The notes under the pieces were generated by a model, which saw only the letters and a list, made by a program, of their open reading frames with translations, made no database searches and was not told the origin of the DNA. The translations under genes were made by a program, and so were the position numbers. A DNA stretch of 64,000 bases from Atrichornis clamosus (taxonomy: Eukaryota > Chordata > Aves > Passeriformes > Menuridae). Of this stretch, positions 19,800-34,239 are shown piece after piece (position 1 is the stretch's first letter; each line of letters begins with the position of its first letter). The stretch is from the NCBI GenBank assembly GCA_013400975.1, contig WBMZ01005332.1, positions 1-64,000 of the forward strand, in the 5' to 3' direction.

Positions 19800-22200
19800 T
19801 CTGGAGCTAGTGGAGTTTGTTGATAGAGCTTTAATCTTGAAAGGGAGAAAAGAGAAAACCAGGCTTGCCAGTGATGACCAATGGAAAGGTGTGTCAAAAC
19901 TTGAGGAAAACAGTTCTAATGGGATCCCTCAGTCTGCTTCAGGAGGTGTTGGCTACAATGTACCACACTTGAAATGTTTCTACACTAATGCGGGCACATG
20001 AGATAAAAAACAAGAGGAGCTGGAAGCTTTGGCCTAGTCCTAGAGATTTGATATCGTTGACATAATTGAAATCTGGTGGGATAAGTCCTGTGACTGGAGT
20101 GCCCTGATGGATGGTTACAGGCTCTTCAGGAGGGATAGTCAGGGAAGAAGAGGCAGGGGGATGGCATCTATTACATACATGGTATGTAATAGAAAGGTTA
20201 GAATGTATGGAGCTCAGAGTTATCAGTGGCACAGTTGAGAGCCTCTGGGAAAGAATCAAGGGACAAACAAATAATGCTGATGTCACCGTGGTAGTCTGCT
20301 GTAGACCTCCCAGCCAGGATGGTGACACTGACAAGTTATTGTTTGAGGAACTCAGGGACGCTTCCAAGGCAACTGCCCTGGTCCTTATGGGGGACTTCAA
20401 CTTGCCAGAAATTCAGTGGGAACCTCACACAACTGGTACAACCTTGGCCAGGAGATTCCTGAAAACCCTAGATGACAACTTTATGGAACAGGTCCTAAGG
20501 AAGCTGACTCAGAAAGATGCCCTTCTTGAACTACTCCTTGTCAACAGAATGGGTCTCGTGAGCAAAGTGGAGATTGGCGGCCGTCTTGGCCACAAAGTGA
20601 TTGAGTTCAAAATCTCCATTCACAGGAGGAAAAGTGCCAGCAAAACTTCAACCATGGACATGGATGTGAGGAGAACTGCCCTCAGGCTGCCCAGGGAACT
20701 AGTGAGTTAGGTGCCCTGGGAAAACGTTTTTGGAGGTGCTGGGATCCATCAGTGCTGGTCACTTTTTAAGCATCACCTTCTAAGAGCACAGGAGTAGGCA
20801 ATTCCCAAAAGTTGGAAGTCAAGCAGATGAGGCAGAAGGCTGATTTGGCTAAGCAGAGATTTCATTTGGAAATAAAAGGTTTATACCCAGTGAATGCAAA
20901 ATCAGGTGACATAGGAAGAATACAGCGATGCTGCTTGTCACTGTAGGGAAAAAATTCATGCGGTCAAAGCTCAACTGGAGGTGAAGCTGGCCAGAGATGT
21001 GGGTGACAATAGAAAGAGGTTTTTTTTCCAATATATTAGTGGCAAAAGACAGCATAAAAATAACATTGGCCCATACCAGGATGATGATGGTTGTCTCACA
21101 AACAGGGATAGACACAAGGCAGAGATGTTTAATGCATTGTTTGCCTCTGACTTCCACAAGGGGGTCTCAGTGCCCTGAGCTGGAGGACCATGAGTGAGAG
21201 AATGATCAACTCCCAGCTGAACCTGAAATTGTGTGGGAACTGCTGCTTCAGCTGGATCCCTACAAATCTTTGGGACCCGATGGAATTCATCCAAGAACTC
21301 TCAAAGAGCTTGCTGATGTCATTGAAGAACCTCTCTCAATGATTTTTGAGTGGTCTTGGATATCCAGAGAGGTCCCAGCAGCCTGGAAGCAGGTGAACAT
21401 TGTCCTGATTTTCAGGAAGAGCGGACCTTGGAAATTACAGTCCTGTCAGTCTCATTTCAGGACCTGGTAAAAACATGGAAAAGAGTATTCTGGATAGTAC
21501 TGAAAAACACCCAGAGGACAACACAGTCACTGGCCACAGACAGCACGGCTTCATGAGGGGGACGTCCTGCTTGTTGAACCTGGTTTCTTCCTACAACCCT
21601 TCCTAGGGTATCTCACCTAGTTTATCTAGGAAAGTCAGTAGATGTAATCTTTTTGGACTTCAGCAAAGCTTTTGATACTGTCTCTCATAGTATCCTTTTG
21701 GACAAGATGTCTAACACACAACTGGATAAACAGATTACACAATGAGTGAGCAACTGGCTCATGGGTTAGGCACAAAGAGTTATACTGAATGGGGTGACAT
21801 CAGGCTGGCATCTGGTCAGCAGTGGGGTTCCACAGGGCTCCATCCTCGGCCCAGTTCTCATCAATATCTTCATCAAAAACCTGGATGTAGGTCTCAAAGG
21901 AATACTAAGTAAGTTTGCTGGTAACTCTAAATGGATGGAACTGTAGACTCCCTTGAGGGCAGAGAGACCTTGACAAGTTAGAGAACTGGGCAATTACCAA
22001 CCATGTAAAGTTTAACAAGGGCAGGTGCTGGATTCTGCTCCTGGGATGGGGCAGCCCTGGATGTATGGACAGACTGGGGAAAGAGATGCTGGAAAGCAGA
22101 GCTCTAGAAAGGGACCTGGGGGTCCTGGTCGATGGCACATCATTGCTCAACAGAAATGCTTTTCAGCGCTGTTCAGGATGGTGGCCCAGTGCCTGCACAT
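19800..22200 (+). mobile_element. Decayed CR1 LINE with ORF2 endonuclease and reverse transcriptase remnants
   Basis: The order is that of CR1 ORF2. A GGGATAAGTCCTGTGACTGG region (about 20,080) is followed by an endonuclease-like frame with VLMGDFNLPEIQWE (within 20,111-20,710). Then come RT landmarks SLGPDGIHPRTLKELADVIE (about 21,258), QHGFMRGTSCLLNL, VDVIFLDFSKAFDTVSH (about 21,640) and SGVPQGSILGPVL (about 21,820). It cannot be active. Frameshifts and stops separate these blocks, the usual FADD catalytic motif reads FAGN (about 21,914), and the endonuclease SDH motif is lost in GRLGHKVIEF. The 3' terminus with its octamer tail is missing. Boundaries are approximate. The longest frames here are parts of this element, not host genes. 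Confidence 0.92.
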
Positions 22201-25200
22201 TTTGGTTCCTCTTGGATTATGGTCTCTGTGTGTCTACTCATTTCCTTTATGAAGCGGAGCATGCTAAATAAAAAATGAAGGATATTGTGTGATCAACTCA
22301 TACTTGTGAAATCCTGAGCCTTTCAACTTCGTGAGATTTAAGATTCCCTGCCTTTCTACAAGCACAGTGTTATTGAATCCAAAGTTCCCAGAGCACTGAA
22401 AATTTTGAGTTTCAAATTCTTGGTTGTCCCTACAGTGGATTTGCCCTGGAGTTCTGAAGAGAAATGATTACTTGCCCCATGTCTGAGGAGGTCTGTGACA
22501 CACAAGTCTGCCACTAAAAATTTTGGTCCCAGATAACACACTTGGAGGAAATAAAGCATTTTTCAAAAGAGAGAAAAGTCCTTGACAGGAAGTAACCTTG
22601 GATGTTATTCCTTTGAAATATATTTTTTTTTAATTAGACATTCTGAGAATCCTTCTGTTTTGACAAATTCATATTTTCTACTGGAACAGGGCTGTTAGAA
22701 AATTCCCAGCTCTCCCTAAGTTCAGTTTAGTGAATGTATTATTCATGGCACCCTAAATAGTACCTCTCAAAACTGAACTGTCCCAGTCATTTAATTCTCC
22801 ACATAATCGATGTTTACCCAAGCATCTCTTCATTTTTGTTTTCTGTTTGTAAACCTTTTGCCATATCCCTCTTTGATGAAGTGGTCAGAACAGAACAGTG
22901 GTTCAGAGGTAGCTCTCTCATTGATTTATATGATGGTGCTCACTTTCAATACCGTATTTGACATCACTCTGTTTGCATCCTAACATTTGTTCTTTTGATT
23001 GATTCCATGTATTGAGCAGAGACTGTTACTGAGTTGTTCACAGAAGTATCCATTTTTCCCCTCTGTGATTGCAGATAATTCAGAGTCCTGTAAGATGCAT
23101 TAGTAGGTCAGACTATTCTCCCCAATGTCTACCACTAGCTTTTCTTTCTGAACCCTGCAAGGCAGGCAGGCAGTGGTATTGTAATCAGGCTTCCCCCAAA
23201 GGAGCACAGCTTGAAATTTGGTCTGGGACTCTGCAAGCACACTGCAGCAGCCACCATCCAGTGGAGGGAATGTCTTCCCCACAGAGACCTGTCCTCTTTA
23301 TCATCAGTGTGACCCGCCTTGCTCTCACAATTACTCACTCCAGCTGCAGGTTATCAGAGGAGCAAATACTAAGGAGAAGGTGACATGTCCTTAGTTCTCT
23401 CAAAGAAATGTACCTCAGAAGCCTAGTTTTACTGCAGGCTGTATAATGTATGAAAAAATTATTTCCTAGTATTACCCTAAAAATCATCTGATACATAACT
23501 GCTCAGCACTGTGATTTAGGATGAGAACTGGCAAGATAACTGCCTTAATTTAAGTTGCTAATCTCAGTTCTATAAAATTGTCTGTGGCCTTTGCTTAAAT
23601 ATTCTATTTTTAAGGCACCTGAAGGCTTCCTGAAGAACAAACCTCACAGCTGTTGTCAAAATGCTCAGTGTTTTGGGATTTTGTTAATCTTTAATATGTG
23701 CCTTTAACTGGTGTTCTTTCACCTGTTTGCAAACTATCCTGTGAGCTGAGCACACCATGCTGTGAATTGAGCACACTGACCAACCAGCACAGGCTGTCTG
23801 GTACTGGCAAATGCAAAGAGCAAGTAACACACAGGGTAAAATATGCAAATCGTATGGTAACATGGACATTTTTTAAAATTATTTTTTTTGAAACAAAAAA
23901 AAAGAAAAGGTTTAATATTAGAGTGGTCTGCACGGAAAGATATTTAAATGAGTAAATGATCTAGATTTCATGGACGAAGATTTTCTTCTTTTGGTAGGCA
24001 ACTGCTGAGAGATCAATTTAGCCTCCTGGGCTATTGCAGTGTAACAGTTTGCTTCTTGTAAAACAAAAAACAAGGATTAAACTAGATTCATTTTTTCTGG
24101 CAGATTAAGCACCTGTCTTCTGTCAGGTTCCCTGCTCAATACTTCTTGCCAGTGGTTGCTCATAAAATAAATTTGTCAGATATTAAAGCACTGAAGTAGG
24201 AATGATTCTTTGCATACATTTATAATTCAACAGTAGCACAAGTTATATTTCCAATTTAACTTTCAATTACTTCCTGGAGCAGTATTGTTCAAGAGAGACC
24301 CTGCTCATCATAGCTTGCTCACCATGCCCTAGAAGTACGTTTGAAAGCAAGTGTAGCAAGAAACATTTCCTCCTGAAGGAAGAACATTGCACATCCTACT
24401 GATTGCTCTTGCAAAAGAATGTAAATACAGTATAACTGTTACCTCTGAATAATCTAATTTTAATGGTCAAACCAGTAAAAAAAACAGACTCAAGCTCCCA
24501 GTCTCATGGGCTGTTAACACCAAAATATCAACCAGGCCTTAAGAAATACGAAATTTTTGGGTTTATTTTTCTTTCCCAAAGAATGACCAATATTCAAAAA
24601 TGAAAATTAATCTAATTAACTGCTTCATGACTCCTGTGCACTCTTCTGATTAATTGATTGGCAGCACCATGGCTAATCTGGGGCTTGCAGTCAGGATTGC
24701 TGAGGTGTATCTTAGTAGAGTTTAAAAGATAAGCTTGTTAATGGAGCATGAGTATTGGCAGCATCCTGCTCAGCCTCTCTGCTGTGTTAGGGAGAAATGC
24801 ACAAGACTTCCTAATTTTGCATTGCATTTTCTGTATCTGAATTTAATTTAACTGTAGAAATGTGAAGTTGATCTGTTAAATGGTACCTTCCTTGTAAGGT
24901 GACACTTTTCTTTCTGGTTTCTCCCCTCTCACCTGGCCCCAGGAATTTCACTTAGAAGTGTAGAACAGCTATGCCATTTTTAGGGGTGTCAGGGAGGACA
25001 GGAGTTCTTGTCCAGGTCTTACAAGGAGAATTTTCTTTACAATGTGAGCTGTAAATTAGACAAAGGGGAAACTTGAGGTAGGGCAAAAGGCTGCAGCAGT
25101 CTACAGTCACGCTCCAAGGCATGATCCAAAGATGAGGATGTGAAGGTACCCTAGAGTATGGTTTAGGCTGATGGGAAAGAAGTGAGGTCTCAGTGAAACC

Positions 25201-27444
25201 TCTCACAAGCTATGAGGAGTGAGAAGTCATGAAAATTCAGCCTCATTCCTAGAACAAAAACCCAATGTAGTCCTGTTAATTGAAGTAAAACCAAGATAAT
25301 CAAAATGCCATGTGTGAGCCAGGTAGAGACCAAGCATGAAGCACAGAAGTTATCTGGGAAATGTTGGAGTCAAAATAGCTGACAAAAACTCACTTTGGGA
25401 GAAAAATCCACGGGGTAACTCAAATTATGTACTATCTCATCGTTTGGGAATTTCTGCTTTATACAGACCCCACGCATGGATAGACATCTGAGATGTCATG
25501 TACGTGAAGTGAAAATACATTGGTGAAAGTCCTCAGGAACAGCTGGATGGGAATCTGGTCAGGCATGAAATGTGAGGAAAGCAGCAGAGCTTCTGTACCG
25601 ATTACTAAAGAAGCTGAAGGTATCTTCTCTTTCTTGGTGTTGTGGATTGCCTTTTGTATTCAGCTTTCTGATCAACTTGAGGTTTTAAACAGCTTTTCCT
25701 GGAAATGCATTCTGAGATTGAGGATCTCTGTGGGTTCTTTGAAAAGAATAACCACTTATTGTGACTTCGGAAGGGGAGACAATAAGACAAAGGAGTTTGG
25801 GTCTTTTACCTCTTGTAGTTGGTTGCCTACTCTTTCACAGCATTTATAGGAACATTGATATTTTGTCATACTCTTGTTCATTCTTTGTTCTACAAGTTCT
25901 TGGCAGTCAAAACATTATTTTGCATAAGATGACAGCAAAAATAAAAAAAAAATCAATTTCTTTTGACAGATAGTTCTTTCTGAAAGAAGATTAAAATCTA
26001 GAACAAATCATAAAAAAATAGGTCTAAAATTAAATAGAATATAACTATTTATTTACAATTTGTGGCCTTTGAATGCAAGTAAATCCTACTATTATAATCA
26101 CTGAATTTGAAATGCTAAGTAGTGGTCAAAGTTTCACTCTCTTTCACTATCCTCTGCCCCTGATACTCTGTATTGAAGTAGAGAAAAAACACTGTTGTAC
26201 CTAACTTTTTGCAAATGTCTGCTGTCACCATCGCATCAGAACATAATAAATGAGAAATAATCTTCATTTTGCCAATAGAAAACAGTTCAACACCAATCAA
26301 GACATTTCTCTTGTGGCCAGTCATGTCTGGCCTTGCCTGATCTTCTCCTGTGAGACTCAGTCATATATTTCATGAGTTTAAAATCTCAAATCTTGCAAGC
26401 AAGGTTCTGTCTCTTGAGGTCTGGCAGGAAATCATTGCAATTATATTACTTTCTGTCCAGCCACCCTTTGCTCTATGAATGAATCACTCATGAGCAGAAT
26501 GCTGTTATATAACCTCAACTTCAGAGCTTAAGAAGATTAAGACTCTAATTTTCATTGCACGATATCCACTGTGGGCAAAGGAATGTGCTGGAAATAAAAG
26601 TGTTAGCTTTGGTGAATTATGGGGAAAGAAAAAAGTAGGATGCTTGTGTTTGACCTGTTGTAAAATACAGATTGAGAGAAAACAGAAGTGTAAATCTGTC
26701 AGAGTGAAGAAAACCAAAACTATCTAGTGGAGAGGTAATCAACACAATACAGACTCTTTGGTGAAATAGAGATAGCTGAAGCAAAGGATTCAGTTCACGT
26801 TACACCAGGTAGGCACAACCCGCATATTCCTGTGAACCAGGAAGTAACTCTGCAAGAGTGACCTTTTCTCATAAACAAGTAATAACTGGGGGGACACTCC
26901 AGCAGGAACTCTACTGTCAAATGCTGCCTCTTAAATGCATTGATGCTGTGAACATCTTAGTTTGTTCTTTTTTCCTTCATTAGTGTCAATGATGAACTAT
27001 GGTGGGCCACAGACTGTGGTTTTCCCAAGTAATCAAGGTTAGAACCATCCTGTACTACTGCTGTAATATGACCAGGACTGATTTTCTGTCCAGCTGCTTT
27101 AGTCTAGCTCTATTTTCTCTTCTTCTTCTTCCTAATAAATATCCAGGATGAGTCTATGCCAGATACTACAGCTAACTGCGTTCACTTCTTAACTAAACAT
27201 GGCAGATTACATCATGCAGTCTAAATTAAATGTCTATTTATTAACACCTTGCAATTTTTGCATGAAGAAATGTAGATAGATTCCAAACATTAGATGCAAA
27301 TTGAAACTACTGAGGTGTAACGGTATGCAGGAGAGAAAAACGCTTTTGTCATCTTTTTTTGCAAGGGAAGAAGTAACACATAATTGCATGCCTTTGTAAC
27401 GAGATATGTTTTGATAGTAAAAAGGTTTTTTTGGCAACTGAATT
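22201..27444. other. Intergenic, no gene seen
   Basis: AT-rich DNA. Frames of up to 109 codons (for example 25,520-25,849) have no recognisable similarity, and several overlap on opposite strands, as chance ORFs do. I see no repeat that I can name. Confidence 0.5.
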
Positions 27445-27498
27445 GTCCAGGTTAGAATAAATGTCCAAGTTAGAATAAATGTCCAAGTTAGAATAAAT
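27445..27498. repeat. 18-bp minisatellite, three units
   Basis: GTCCAAGTTAGAATAAAT is repeated three times head to tail with one mismatch in the first copy. A fourth degenerate start (GCCCAG) follows. On the minus strand it reads as a hexapeptide repeat inside a chance frame. Confidence 0.92.
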
Positions 27499-29337
27499 GC
27501 CCAGACTGTATCTCTGCACGTCACTGCAGGGTCATGCACTTGCTACCAGAGCCTTTCTGTTCCCCCAGCTATTTTAATCCTTTTGACTACTGCCAGTGGT
27601 ACTGATTGGAGGTGTTTATAGGCTGGGATAGAGATACAGTTTCTGAGAGATTCTTTATTGCATGCTGAGTATGTCTGATGTGTCAGGTTTGCTAAGTCTG
27701 CACAGATCAAAGGTGAACTTAATACTGAACTTACTACCATGTATGATTTATCTGAGGAATACTTGTCTTCTCAGAAGTCTCATAGCTTATGCTGTTGGAT
27801 GTCTGAAAAACTTGAAAGTATCACAAAAATGCCAGGAAAATTATATCCTTGTGTTTTGTTCAACTTGAGATGGAACATAGGATTTTCATGTCTTCTGTGG
27901 GATATTTGATGATATGATATTTGATGATAATGTTTCTTAAGGATCTGTTTGTTGTCTGGTTTCAGTGCAAAAAAATCTGTGTTATTGATTCCTGCTGTTA
28001 CAGATTCATAGCAACTTTTTCATATCTATATTATACAAGAAATCACATACTTGACAATGAACTGTTTATTTATTTGCAATTTGTTCACTGTCTTCCACCA
28101 ATGAGAGAATAATGGGACTATACATGCTTATTTTTCGCATTTGGGTTGGGGACCTTAAAGATAATCTAATTCCAGTTTAAAAAAAAAACTGTTAAAGTTT
28201 GGACAAGATTTTCTTCTCCAATGTTTGGGGATTTTTGTGTTTTTCTTTAAGAAAACATCAGTGTGAAGAACTGCAACAGAAAATTTCACAACATTTATTC
28301 AGTAATCTAATGAATTAAAAGATAACTCCTCTTTTTGCATACAGTTAAAAAACTATTCATGGATACACTGCCTTTGCAGGACAGCTGTCAGATCTAGAGA
28401 ATTAGTAATATTGTCCAATTTAAACACCTTTTTTATGCTTTTTTTTATAGTTAGAAATGGTCAGCACTTACACTTAAGTGGAAACAGTGTGCTTTTCTAT
28501 AAGAATACATGGTGAGGTTTATTGTTGTGGGTTTTTTCAGTCTTCTAGGACGGGGTGGGGAAGGTTTTGTTTTTTAGAGTTGAACTTAGTTCTCTAGAAT
28601 TTTATTGATTTGCTCACATGAAATGGTACTTCAGAAATCATTAATTAGTTTTTTTATAAGATTCAAAAACCAGTTTACTTCCTAATGGCCACTGCTCTCT
28701 TCCTTGCTTTGAAGTGCTATTATTGATATTTGAACTGTATATGATCGATACTGTGACATTTCTATGGGCTTGGTTCTGCATCATTAAAGCTGTGAAAAGC
28801 TTTGTTTTTAATTTGAGTGAGCATCAAAAGATCCATACTGGATCACGCTTTCATAACAAGGCTACAGTATAAGATCAAAAAATATTTTATTCATTTTTGA
28901 TAATTTTTATAGTTCTCAAATTCTTAGCTTGTTTCCACCTCCCACAATGTTTAAAACCTTCATGATTTCTGCTGATCTGGATTTGTAAAGTAATTATTAA
29001 AAGTCTTTGATATTTATAAGATATCTGAAACATTTCTACTAATTAATTATTGATTCCCCAAGTGATACAATCCTACAGACTTGTAATAAATATTTAAGAT
29101 TTCTATGAAATAAAGAGGGTTGACTTGTTTTTGCTTGCTTGGGGTTTTTGTTTGTTTCTTTGTTAATGATGCCTTCATGATTTTTTAATTTGAAGCAAGA
29201 AGACTTTTAATAAGACTCAACACATTTTTATCTATGTGTGTTTTAATGTGCACTGTATATATTTGTCTTAGTGTTGATAGCTTGTCCTTGAAATTAGCAA
29301 AACCTATCAGTTGTTCTATCTCTAAATGTACCACACA
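27499..29337. other. Intergenic, no gene seen
   Basis: AT-rich with several poly-T and poly-A runs. No gene, RNA or nameable repeat is supported. Confidence 0.5.
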
Positions 29338-29762
29338 ACCACAGAAAATACCGAGTTGGAAGGGGCATACAAAGATTATTGAATCCAACTCCTGACCCTG
29401 CACAGGACCATCCCCAAGAGCCACACCATGTGCCGGAGAGGATTGTACAAACACTTCTTGAACTCTGTCAGGCTCGGTGCTGTGACCGCTTCCCTGTGGA
29501 GGCTGTTCCAGTGCCCAGCCACCTTCTGGGTGAAGAACCTTTTTCTAACAGCCAACCTAAACCTCNCCTGACACAATTTCCCTCTGCTCCTGTCACTGGG
29601 CACCAGAGAGAAGAGATCAGTGCCTGCCCCTCCTCTTCCCCTCATGAGGAAGCTACTGACTGCAATGAGGTCTCCCCTCAGTCTCCTCTTCTCCAGGCTC
29701 CAGACCAAGTGACCCCCGTGGCCCCTCATAAGGCTTCCCCTCAAGGCCCCGTTAAACCACAG
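29338..29762 (-). mobile_element. CR1 LINE 3' part, minus orientation, with an N
   Basis: On the plus strand this reads ACCGAGTTGGAAGGGGC, then CCAACTCCTGACCCTGCACA, the reverse complement of a CR1 3' end. It extends about 425 bases into the end of ORF2. The minus strand stays open for about 135 codons, with the CR1-typical FRLAVRKRFFTQKVAGHWN segment. It is 5'-truncated. One base at 29566 is unresolved (N). Confidence 0.92.
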
Positions 29763-32700
29763 AGCACATGTCAATAATGTCACACACTCAAAATCCTAAA
29801 CTATAGGGTGCATGAACTTGGAGTAGATTATGAAGGCTGATGAGTACTTTTATATGTGTGCTGGGAGACTTGGAACTTAAGAACTTAAGAAAGTAAGTGA
29901 AAAAAAAATTCCATGTTCACTTGGAGCCCAAATATAGAGTTGGTGGGAAACAGTAAATACATCTAACCTCGGTTTCCTTCATGGAGCTTTGGTGCTGAAG
30001 TCAGACCATTCTTCGGCAAAAGACATGGTTCTGTTTAAATTTCAGAAAGTAGAATCTTAACTAGAAAGCAATCCCCTAACATTTTTCAGCACTCTGAATG
30101 AACTGATAAGAGCTAATCACTAAATTTTCAAAACATGACTGTTGTAGAAGGATAATGTAGTGACAGTATGCTACTGCCTTCTTCTCAGGCTATTTCCCAA
30201 CAGCCAAAGAGAACAGATGTGGAAAACATGGCTTTGTTATCTCATATTCTTTTAAATAATGAAAGGTTAACTTAACTTGTGAGAAAATAAGTTATAGGCA
30301 GGACACCAGCACACTCTGCTGAGAGTTCTCTTTCCACCCACTCTGAGTAATTTTGGGATCTTTTACTAGTAACAGAGAGGATCTACAGCAATTGCTTATT
30401 GGTGGATCAACAAGATAGCTAGCTAGCTAAGATTAATTAACTAGGAGGCTAAGTATTAATATACTCACCACGTCCAGTTAGGCGAGTGTCTGCCAATTCA
30501 ACAGCTGCCCATCAAGTGGGGGAGGTATAGGCTCTTTTGTACAGGCTAATTCTTCACACTATTGAGTTGCTCTCTTATTCTCTCTTATTCTCTTTTTTTT
30601 GTCCCTTGAAGCATTTTACCCTTTTATCTTAGTACTTTTCTCATAAATCTCTGAGTTCCTGGCTGCCCCATTTCTGCACTTCTGAAAATGTCTTCATATG
30701 AAATTTTTTCTAGCTCACCTCTAAATCACTTTTTGAATTCAAAGGTCTGAGGCTTTGAATTTGTAGGTGGCTCATTTGCACTTTCAAAGCTTTTTGACAA
30801 AATCAACTATGTCAACCAGGAAGGTTTTTTGGCCCAAAGATGAAATAATTTGCCCCCTTTTGATCCTACCATATAGGATCACCTAAACATTGTCTAGGCT
30901 ATTATCATTGTGGGCTGAATCTTCTGGCATTATGTTTCTGCTTTTGGAAAATAATATACAGATATATTTTAGACTTGGATAAAGAAATCCTTTTTTTTCA
31001 GACAGGTAAGACATTTTGCAGTGTAATTTTTTTTCATACCACCATTAAGCACAATCCTGTATTGTCATGGCATCTATTAACAACACTATTTTTGCCCTCT
31101 GCTACAAGGTTTTTGCTTGGCTGGGCAACATGCTGCTTTTAGCATGGAGGCATTCTAATGTTATTAGTACTTCTCTTTATAAATCAAAGATATCTTTTCC
31201 TTGAGAAAAACCTTAAATTCATGAAACTAAGGTCAAAAAGAATGTCTGAATCATGTAGTCTTACATCTTCAGTATTACAGGATGTCAAATTTTACAGTTA
31301 TCTTACATCAAACCCAAATACTTGTTAAGAAGTTTTATATGGTTTGTGGTAGGATCTTACCTGTAATCCAACTCACGGGGTTACTTTTGTTTGAGGTCTT
31401 TTACTATGCAAAATGAAAACACGATATTCACAGCTGAAGAGCTTTATATCCTTTCCTGTGAGTATTTTTCCTCCTGAATTCTTGAGCCACTCACTATCTC
31501 AACAAATACACTCCATTTTTAATTTTATTATCTGAAGTGACTTTAGCTCACTGACTTTCAGCTTAACAACAGTGTTCTTGTCAGATCTAAGCCTAGGCTG
31601 TGCTGTGCTCTATCAGCTGAAGCCATGTGCAGAGTGTCACAGTATCAGACTCCACCTAGGCGGAACTGGCTATGTGAGACAAGGTAGGGAATCTGAATAG
31701 TGTCTGATGTTGCAGAGACATGAAAATTTCCAACAAAAACTCAATATTCTTTTTGTTAGATTTTATAATGTTATTGTTACCTCTTTTAGAACACATTTTT
31801 GTGAGTCATGAGACAATTACTTACACGATTATTGAAAACCTTCTGAGTCCATAGACTTTCATCCTAAGGTTGTGACCTGCATCTGAGTTTTTGAACACAG
31901 GTCTCCAGTATTTGTCTGTATTATAACAAACATTGTAGCACTGTGATCATTTATTCAATGATTCAGGTTCTTTTTAAACAATTAGTCTTTCTAATTATTT
32001 ACTGCTGTCTTGTGAAGTTACAGTGTGATTAACATTTGTTTCTGGGATGGTATTGAATACGTTTGCTGGATAATTATTTGTATATACTCTCTTTTGATCC
32101 ATATTTTTCATAAAGTCATATCCATAATTAATGTCACAGGTCTGTATTTATTTCCAGAGATTAAAAAAAGTATTAATTCCCATAGCTCATTTGGACCTGC
32201 AGGGGAATAGCAATTTCTAGATCTAAATAAGCTATTCAGCATTCCCTTTTGGTATTATTAATTTTGTTTTTTCAGAGCAACTGCTTGAATGTGTACCAAA
32301 TGAACATCTTTAGCACTAAAATTAACTACATTCAGATAACTCATCCGATTAAAAAAATCCTGAGAAACACACGCACAGAGATCTTTGCAAGTCTGAGTGT
32401 AAGCAAAAACAAGGGAAATACAATCACAGAGTATAATATTGTAATAAAACATCAGAACACATAAAAACCTCAGTCACCAAGTTATTGGCTTCATATGGAC
32501 TCATGATTAATGCATAGTCTGCCTCAAATGTGGCTGGGAGAAAGGACATAAACAAGGAATGTGGAGTTTAGTTGTTTTCCCCTCTGTGACTTCTATTCTG
32601 CCAGATTCCAAATAAAATGAAACCAAGGCTGGCATTACACAAAATTTAATTCAGATGAAACTTCAGACACCGAAGTCATTAAGCATACATTGCCTAAATA

Positions 32701-34239
32701 AAAAATGAGATGTTTGCAAGCTGCCTTGACATGGTCTGCACAGTTTAGTACAAATAAAACCAGTCCAGAATTGTCAAATCGTACTGAAGTAAATAAAAAG
32801 GAAACAAACCTCCTCTGCCCCTTTACTCCTCCTGTATTCTCTTACAACTACTGTGCAGATACAATACTCCAGAAAAAATAGACAGTTATAAGCCAGGATG
32901 CTGAAGCAAAATGATTTCCTATATCATTAAGTTATTGAAATGCAATTTGAAAAAAATGATATGTAAAAATTTACCATTTTAGAAGTGTTTACACCATTTC
33001 AACTTTTCATCCAGCAAATGAAGAACTATGACTCTTGTCTCTTCCCTACAGATACTAGCAGTAATCAAACATTCTGAGAGGTTAAATCTCTTCAGTATAT
33101 CCTAGGTGTGCAAACTACGGTACTGAGAAAGTATCAATGATGGTTTTGGATGTCTTCCTGCTTAGGCATTAGTAGTGCTCTCTAACTGGGATCAGAGGCC
33201 ATGTCCAAAGCATATAAAGAGTGACTTATAGAGTAAGACAACTGTCAGCTCATTTCAATTTGCTGCACTTCAGCCTGAATGTCTACTGAAAATAATTAGA
33301 CATATATAAATCAAAACTGTGGAGAACTACTGGTATGACTGTGACTACTGCTACTATGACTCCCCTCATCTTGTTGGAGTAAACCAGTGAATTGCAACTG
33401 TTCTTACCCAGTTGTAGTTTTAAGTTCAGATCCTATAGTGTGTATAGGGAGCTAATGATTAAAATAAACATCTAATTATTATGATGCAGCATGAACTCAA
33501 GCGACTGTGCAGCAAATTCCTAAAAATTAACTGATATTGTAATGAGATCTATTGCAGTGGCTGAGAGTGGCTGAGAGTAGGTACAATAACATCCATGATT
33601 CTGTCTGGCTTTCCTCATCTGTAAGTGACCCACAAAGAATGTCAGTAAAACAAATGGCTAATGAACAGACCTTCTCTTAAAAAGTTTTCACTGGCAGAAG
33701 GGACACCAATATGATATCCCTTCTGTCCCTAAGAAGATGGAGTGCACCACAAATCACTCAGTGTGAGTGAAATAAAATATAATATGAAAATAAAAAAATA
33801 ATAAAATGTCTTTATATAAGTAGAAGATAAATCCAACTATTTGTGTGGATCTTTAGGGAGGTGTTGTTATGTAGAAGATGTTTGAATGATGAGAAGATAA
33901 GCTACAGAATGATACCTCAAGTAGGAAAGAATACAAGTGGTGCTCTACAATAAAATCTGCTTTTATTTTCAACTACTTGTACTTTGGTATTGGCCAATTA
34001 AAAACTATTCAAAAGCAGGCTTCTCAATATGGAAGTGGTAAAAGTCTTTAAATGGAACTTCAGCAAGAAAATCTTTAAAAAGCATTCATGTTCTTACTGT
34101 TAAACCTTGAAAATTTTGACCTTGTACATTTTTAAAGAGAGAATCTTTTTTCTGTATTTTGTATTTCATTTGAGAAGTTCTGTGTACTATGCATAAAAAA
34201 TAAGGATGTCAGACAAACAATTAATAAAAAATAGAAATA
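29763..34239. other. Intergenic, no gene seen
   Basis: AT-rich sequence. Minor local repeats occur: AGCTAGCTAGCTAAG near 30,418, a duplicated TCTCTTATTC near 30,571-30,591, and a 10-bp AGTGGCTGAG tandem at 33,556-33,579. No gene is supported. Confidence 0.5.

Noticed and set aside
20111..20710. 199-codon ORF as a host gene
   Set aside because: It contains the CR1 endonuclease motif MGDFNLPEIQW and sits in CR1 order; it is LINE sequence.
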